From assembly GCA_024409025.1 (NCBI GenBank), contig JAKSUM010000061.1, positions 1-7,399 on the forward strand: a stretch of 7,399 nucleotides of DNA. Direction: 5' to 3'. The translations under genes and the position numbers were made by a program. This document shows positions 5,738-7,399 of the stretch, one piece after another. Source of the stretch: a bacterium. GTDB lineage: Bacteria > Vulcanimicrobiota > CADAWZ01. How positions within the stretch are numbered: the first letter of the stretch is position 1; each line of letters begins with the position of its first letter. The notes beneath the pieces are model-generated. The model saw only the letters and a program-made list of their open reading frames with translations, was not told where the DNA came from and made no database searches.

Positions 5738-7399
5738 ATGAAAATATGCGTAAAATGCAATCAGATTTATCCTGATTATTTTAATTTATGTACAAAACAA
5801 ACATGCATGGGGACTTTAAGATCTTATGAGGCAGGCGGCAAATGCCCTTACTGCTCTGCATCCGTGAATCCTGCCGCCTGTATCTGCCCTCATTGCAGAA
5901 GGCCTCTTAAAAAAATGACCTGTTATTCCTGCTCTTCATCCGTCTCCCCAGGGAGCCAGTTCTGTTCAAAGTGCGGAGCGGATATTCTTCTTTTTGATCT
6001 TCAAATCGGGCCGTTCGCCAATTGCAGAAAAGGGGATATCGTAAGGCTTGGCTCATGCCGTCAGGGCGGTGTTATGGATGTTACAAGAATAGAATGGGTT
6101 GTTCTTGTGCCTGAAGGCAGAAGGGTTCTCCTGATTTCAAGAAAGGGGCTTTTTGCCAAGGAATTCGATGATCAGTGCAATGATTGGCGAGCGTCATCTT
6201 TACGCAGATGGCTTAATTCTGATTTTCTGAATGACTCCTTTAAAGGAAGGGAAAAAGACATTCTTTCTCCGCATGGGCCGACAGGGGATTTGGTTTTTGT
6301 AATGGATCAGGATGAGGCATGCAAGTATTTTGCCAATGACAATGAACGCTGGTGTAATGCTTCAAATATTGCAAAGTCTCAGGGAGCGGCCGTTGAAAAC
6401 GGAAGATGCAGCTGGTGGCTTCGTACCCCGTATTTTTCGCATACTCTGTATGGTGTCGGCCCTGACGGTTTTATTGACGGTGGCCATTGTCTGAACTATG
6501 CGGATGCGAGCATGTGCGTCCGTCCTGCAATATGGGTTGATCGTAACAAGATGAACGGCGTGGGCACTGCACCTGACGGAGCTCCTTCGAGAGGGGCTAT
6601 CATAAAGTCAGGATCTGCGGCTTTCGGATCCGTTGCCGGATTTTCCAATACAAGGCATGCTCCGAATAATATTGACGGCATTATGAAGAAAGCCGACAAT
6701 GTCTCCTCGAACTCACTCCGTTCTGCCGAAGCTTGTCCTTCTTCCGCATCTCTCTCGGATTTTTGCCTGAGTTTTGGCAATGCAAAAGAAGGCAATATTA
6801 TAAACTTTGGCAGAAGCGGCTTTTCATTAAGTGGCTCTGCAAAGGATTTATCATGGATTGTACTTTCCAATCGTGACGGAAGGATTACCATGATGAGCCG
6901 GAATGCTGTCACCTTCAGGCCATTTGACTATAATTTTAACGGATGGGAAAAAAGTTCCATAAGGGCATGGCTTAATGAGGAGTTTTTTTCTTTATCATTT
7001 GACATGAAGGAGAAAAGCATTATTGAATCCGCCAGCGGCTGCGGAGACAAGGTCTTTCTTCTGAGCAGGAAGGAGTTTAATGCCTATATAAAATCGCCCT
7101 CCTTGGTCAGGTGCTCTCCTGAGTCATATGTATATAAGGAGGCTATGAACCTTCCTTATACCATAAATGAAAATTGGTGGCTGAGATCTTCTCCAAGTCA
7201 TGGCCGTGCCGAATATGTAAGCAGATCCGGAGCAATTTATTCCGCAAATATGAATAATTATATGCTTGTAAGGCCGGCTTTGACCATCAATATCAATCCG
7301 CGTAGACTTGATGTCTGTAGAGAGGCTGAAAAGGCAATGGCGCTCCAGATGGAAAAGGAGCGTGAGAGGCTTGAAAAAGAGCGTATCGAGCGTGAGAGG
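5738..7399 (+). CDS. Zinc-ribbon protein with two DUF6273-like domains, 3' truncated by window end
   Basis: An uninterrupted frame of 554 codons runs to the last base without a stop, so the C-terminus is missing. The start is ATG 5738, with GAGG at 5727-5730. The N-terminus has three cysteine pairs-of-pairs, likely zinc ribbons: C4/C7 with C18/C23, C36/C39 with C50/C53, and C62/C65 with C76/C79. Two related domains follow, resembling DUF6273: about 93-268 (LRRWLN at 155-160, WWLRTP at 226-231, VRPAIWV at 261-267) and about 353-519 (IRAWLN at 408-413, WWLRSS at 480-485, VRPALTI at 511-517). A Ser/Gly/Asn-rich linker joins them. From about 527 a Glu/Arg/Lys-rich helix begins, probably a coiled coil. 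No signal peptide or membrane segment is visible, so it is probably cytoplasmic. Function unknown. The domain resembles lectin-like or formylglycine-generating-enzyme-like folds only by my impression. Confidence 0.88.
   Translation, partial: MKICVKCNQIYPDYFNLCTKQTCMGTLRSYEAGGKCPYCSASVNPAACICPHCRRPLKKMTCYSCSSSVSPGSQFCSKCGADILLFDLQIGPFANCRKGDIVRLGSCRQGGVMDVTRIEWVVLVPEGRRVLLISRKGLFAKEFDDQCNDWRASSLRRWLNSDFLNDSFKGREKDILSPHGPTGDLVFVMDQDEACKYFANDNERWCNASNIAKSQGAAVENGRCSWWLRTPYFSHTLYGVGPDGFIDGGHCLNYADASMCVRPAIWVDRNKMNGVGTAPDGAPSRGAIIKSGSAAFGSVAGFSNTRHAPNNIDGIMKKADNVSSNSLRSAEACPSSASLSDFCLSFGNAKEGNIINFGRSGFSLSGSAKDLSWIVLSNRDGRITMMSRNAVTFRPFDYNFNGWEKSSIRAWLNEEFFSLSFDMKEKSIIESASGCGDKVFLLSRKEFNAYIKSPSLVRCSPESYVYKEAMNLPYTINENWWLRSSPSHGRAEYVSRSGAIYSANMNNYMLVRPALTININPRRLDVCREAEKAMALQMEKERERLEKERIERER

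Noticed and set aside
6496..6912. Minus-strand open frame of 138 codons in the right part of the window
   Set aside because: It lies opposite the uninterrupted zinc-ribbon/DUF6273 frame, spanning the linker and both domain edges, and shows no family features.
5738..7399. Diversity-generating retroelement target protein
   Set aside because: The DUF6273-like domains may have a lectin-like fold, but there is no reverse transcriptase, no accessory gene and no template repeat in the window.

Overview
The window is ordinary bacterial chromosome, densely coding, moderate in GC, with AGG/AGA used heavily for arginine. It suggests a host-associated or anaerobic bacterium. MarC, a sodium/glutamate symporter and a DUF3089 hydrolase would suit a Gram-negative (Spirochaetota, for example). 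The two secreted or zinc-ribbon families at the right are also common in Bacillota. The tRNA gene does not encode its CCA end. I cannot fix the lineage from this sequence, and I see no phage, transposon, CRISPR array or plasmid hallmark.

Left part (1-2194, all +): the C-terminal tail of an oligopeptide/dipeptide ABC transporter ATPase ends at 228 and is followed at once by a 14-bp inverted repeat. Next come an exported DUF3089-type alpha/beta hydrolase (346-1392) and an ABC ATPase of the iron-siderophore/cobalamin class (1400-2158). The last two are only 7 nt apart, look co-transcribed, and end in an A/T-rich hairpin with a T tract. No partner permease or binding protein for the ABC ATPase is visible.

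Middle part (2264-3745): a full-length GltS sodium/glutamate symporter ends in a textbook terminator. Facing it on the minus strand is tRNA-Ser(UGA), with a near-perfect sigma-70 promoter (TTGACA, 17 nt, TATATT), an A-tract upstream element and its own hairpin terminator. The promoter is so close to the tRNA that transcription may start at the mature 5' end.

Right part (3738-7399): a minus-strand gene for a secreted beta-rich protein of unknown function is divergent from a MarC-family membrane protein. The intergenic region carries a 14-bp imperfect inverted repeat, one arm of which covers the marC Shine-Dalgarno. Seventeen nucleotides after marC is a large open gene (5738 to the window end, no stop) encoding three cysteine-type zinc ribbons, two diverged DUF6273-like domains and the start of a highly charged helix. 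It is the least understood and most interesting protein here. No convincing multi-gene novel system is visible. The best leads are this protein, the marC leader repeat and the unusual tRNA-Ser promoter and flank arrangement.
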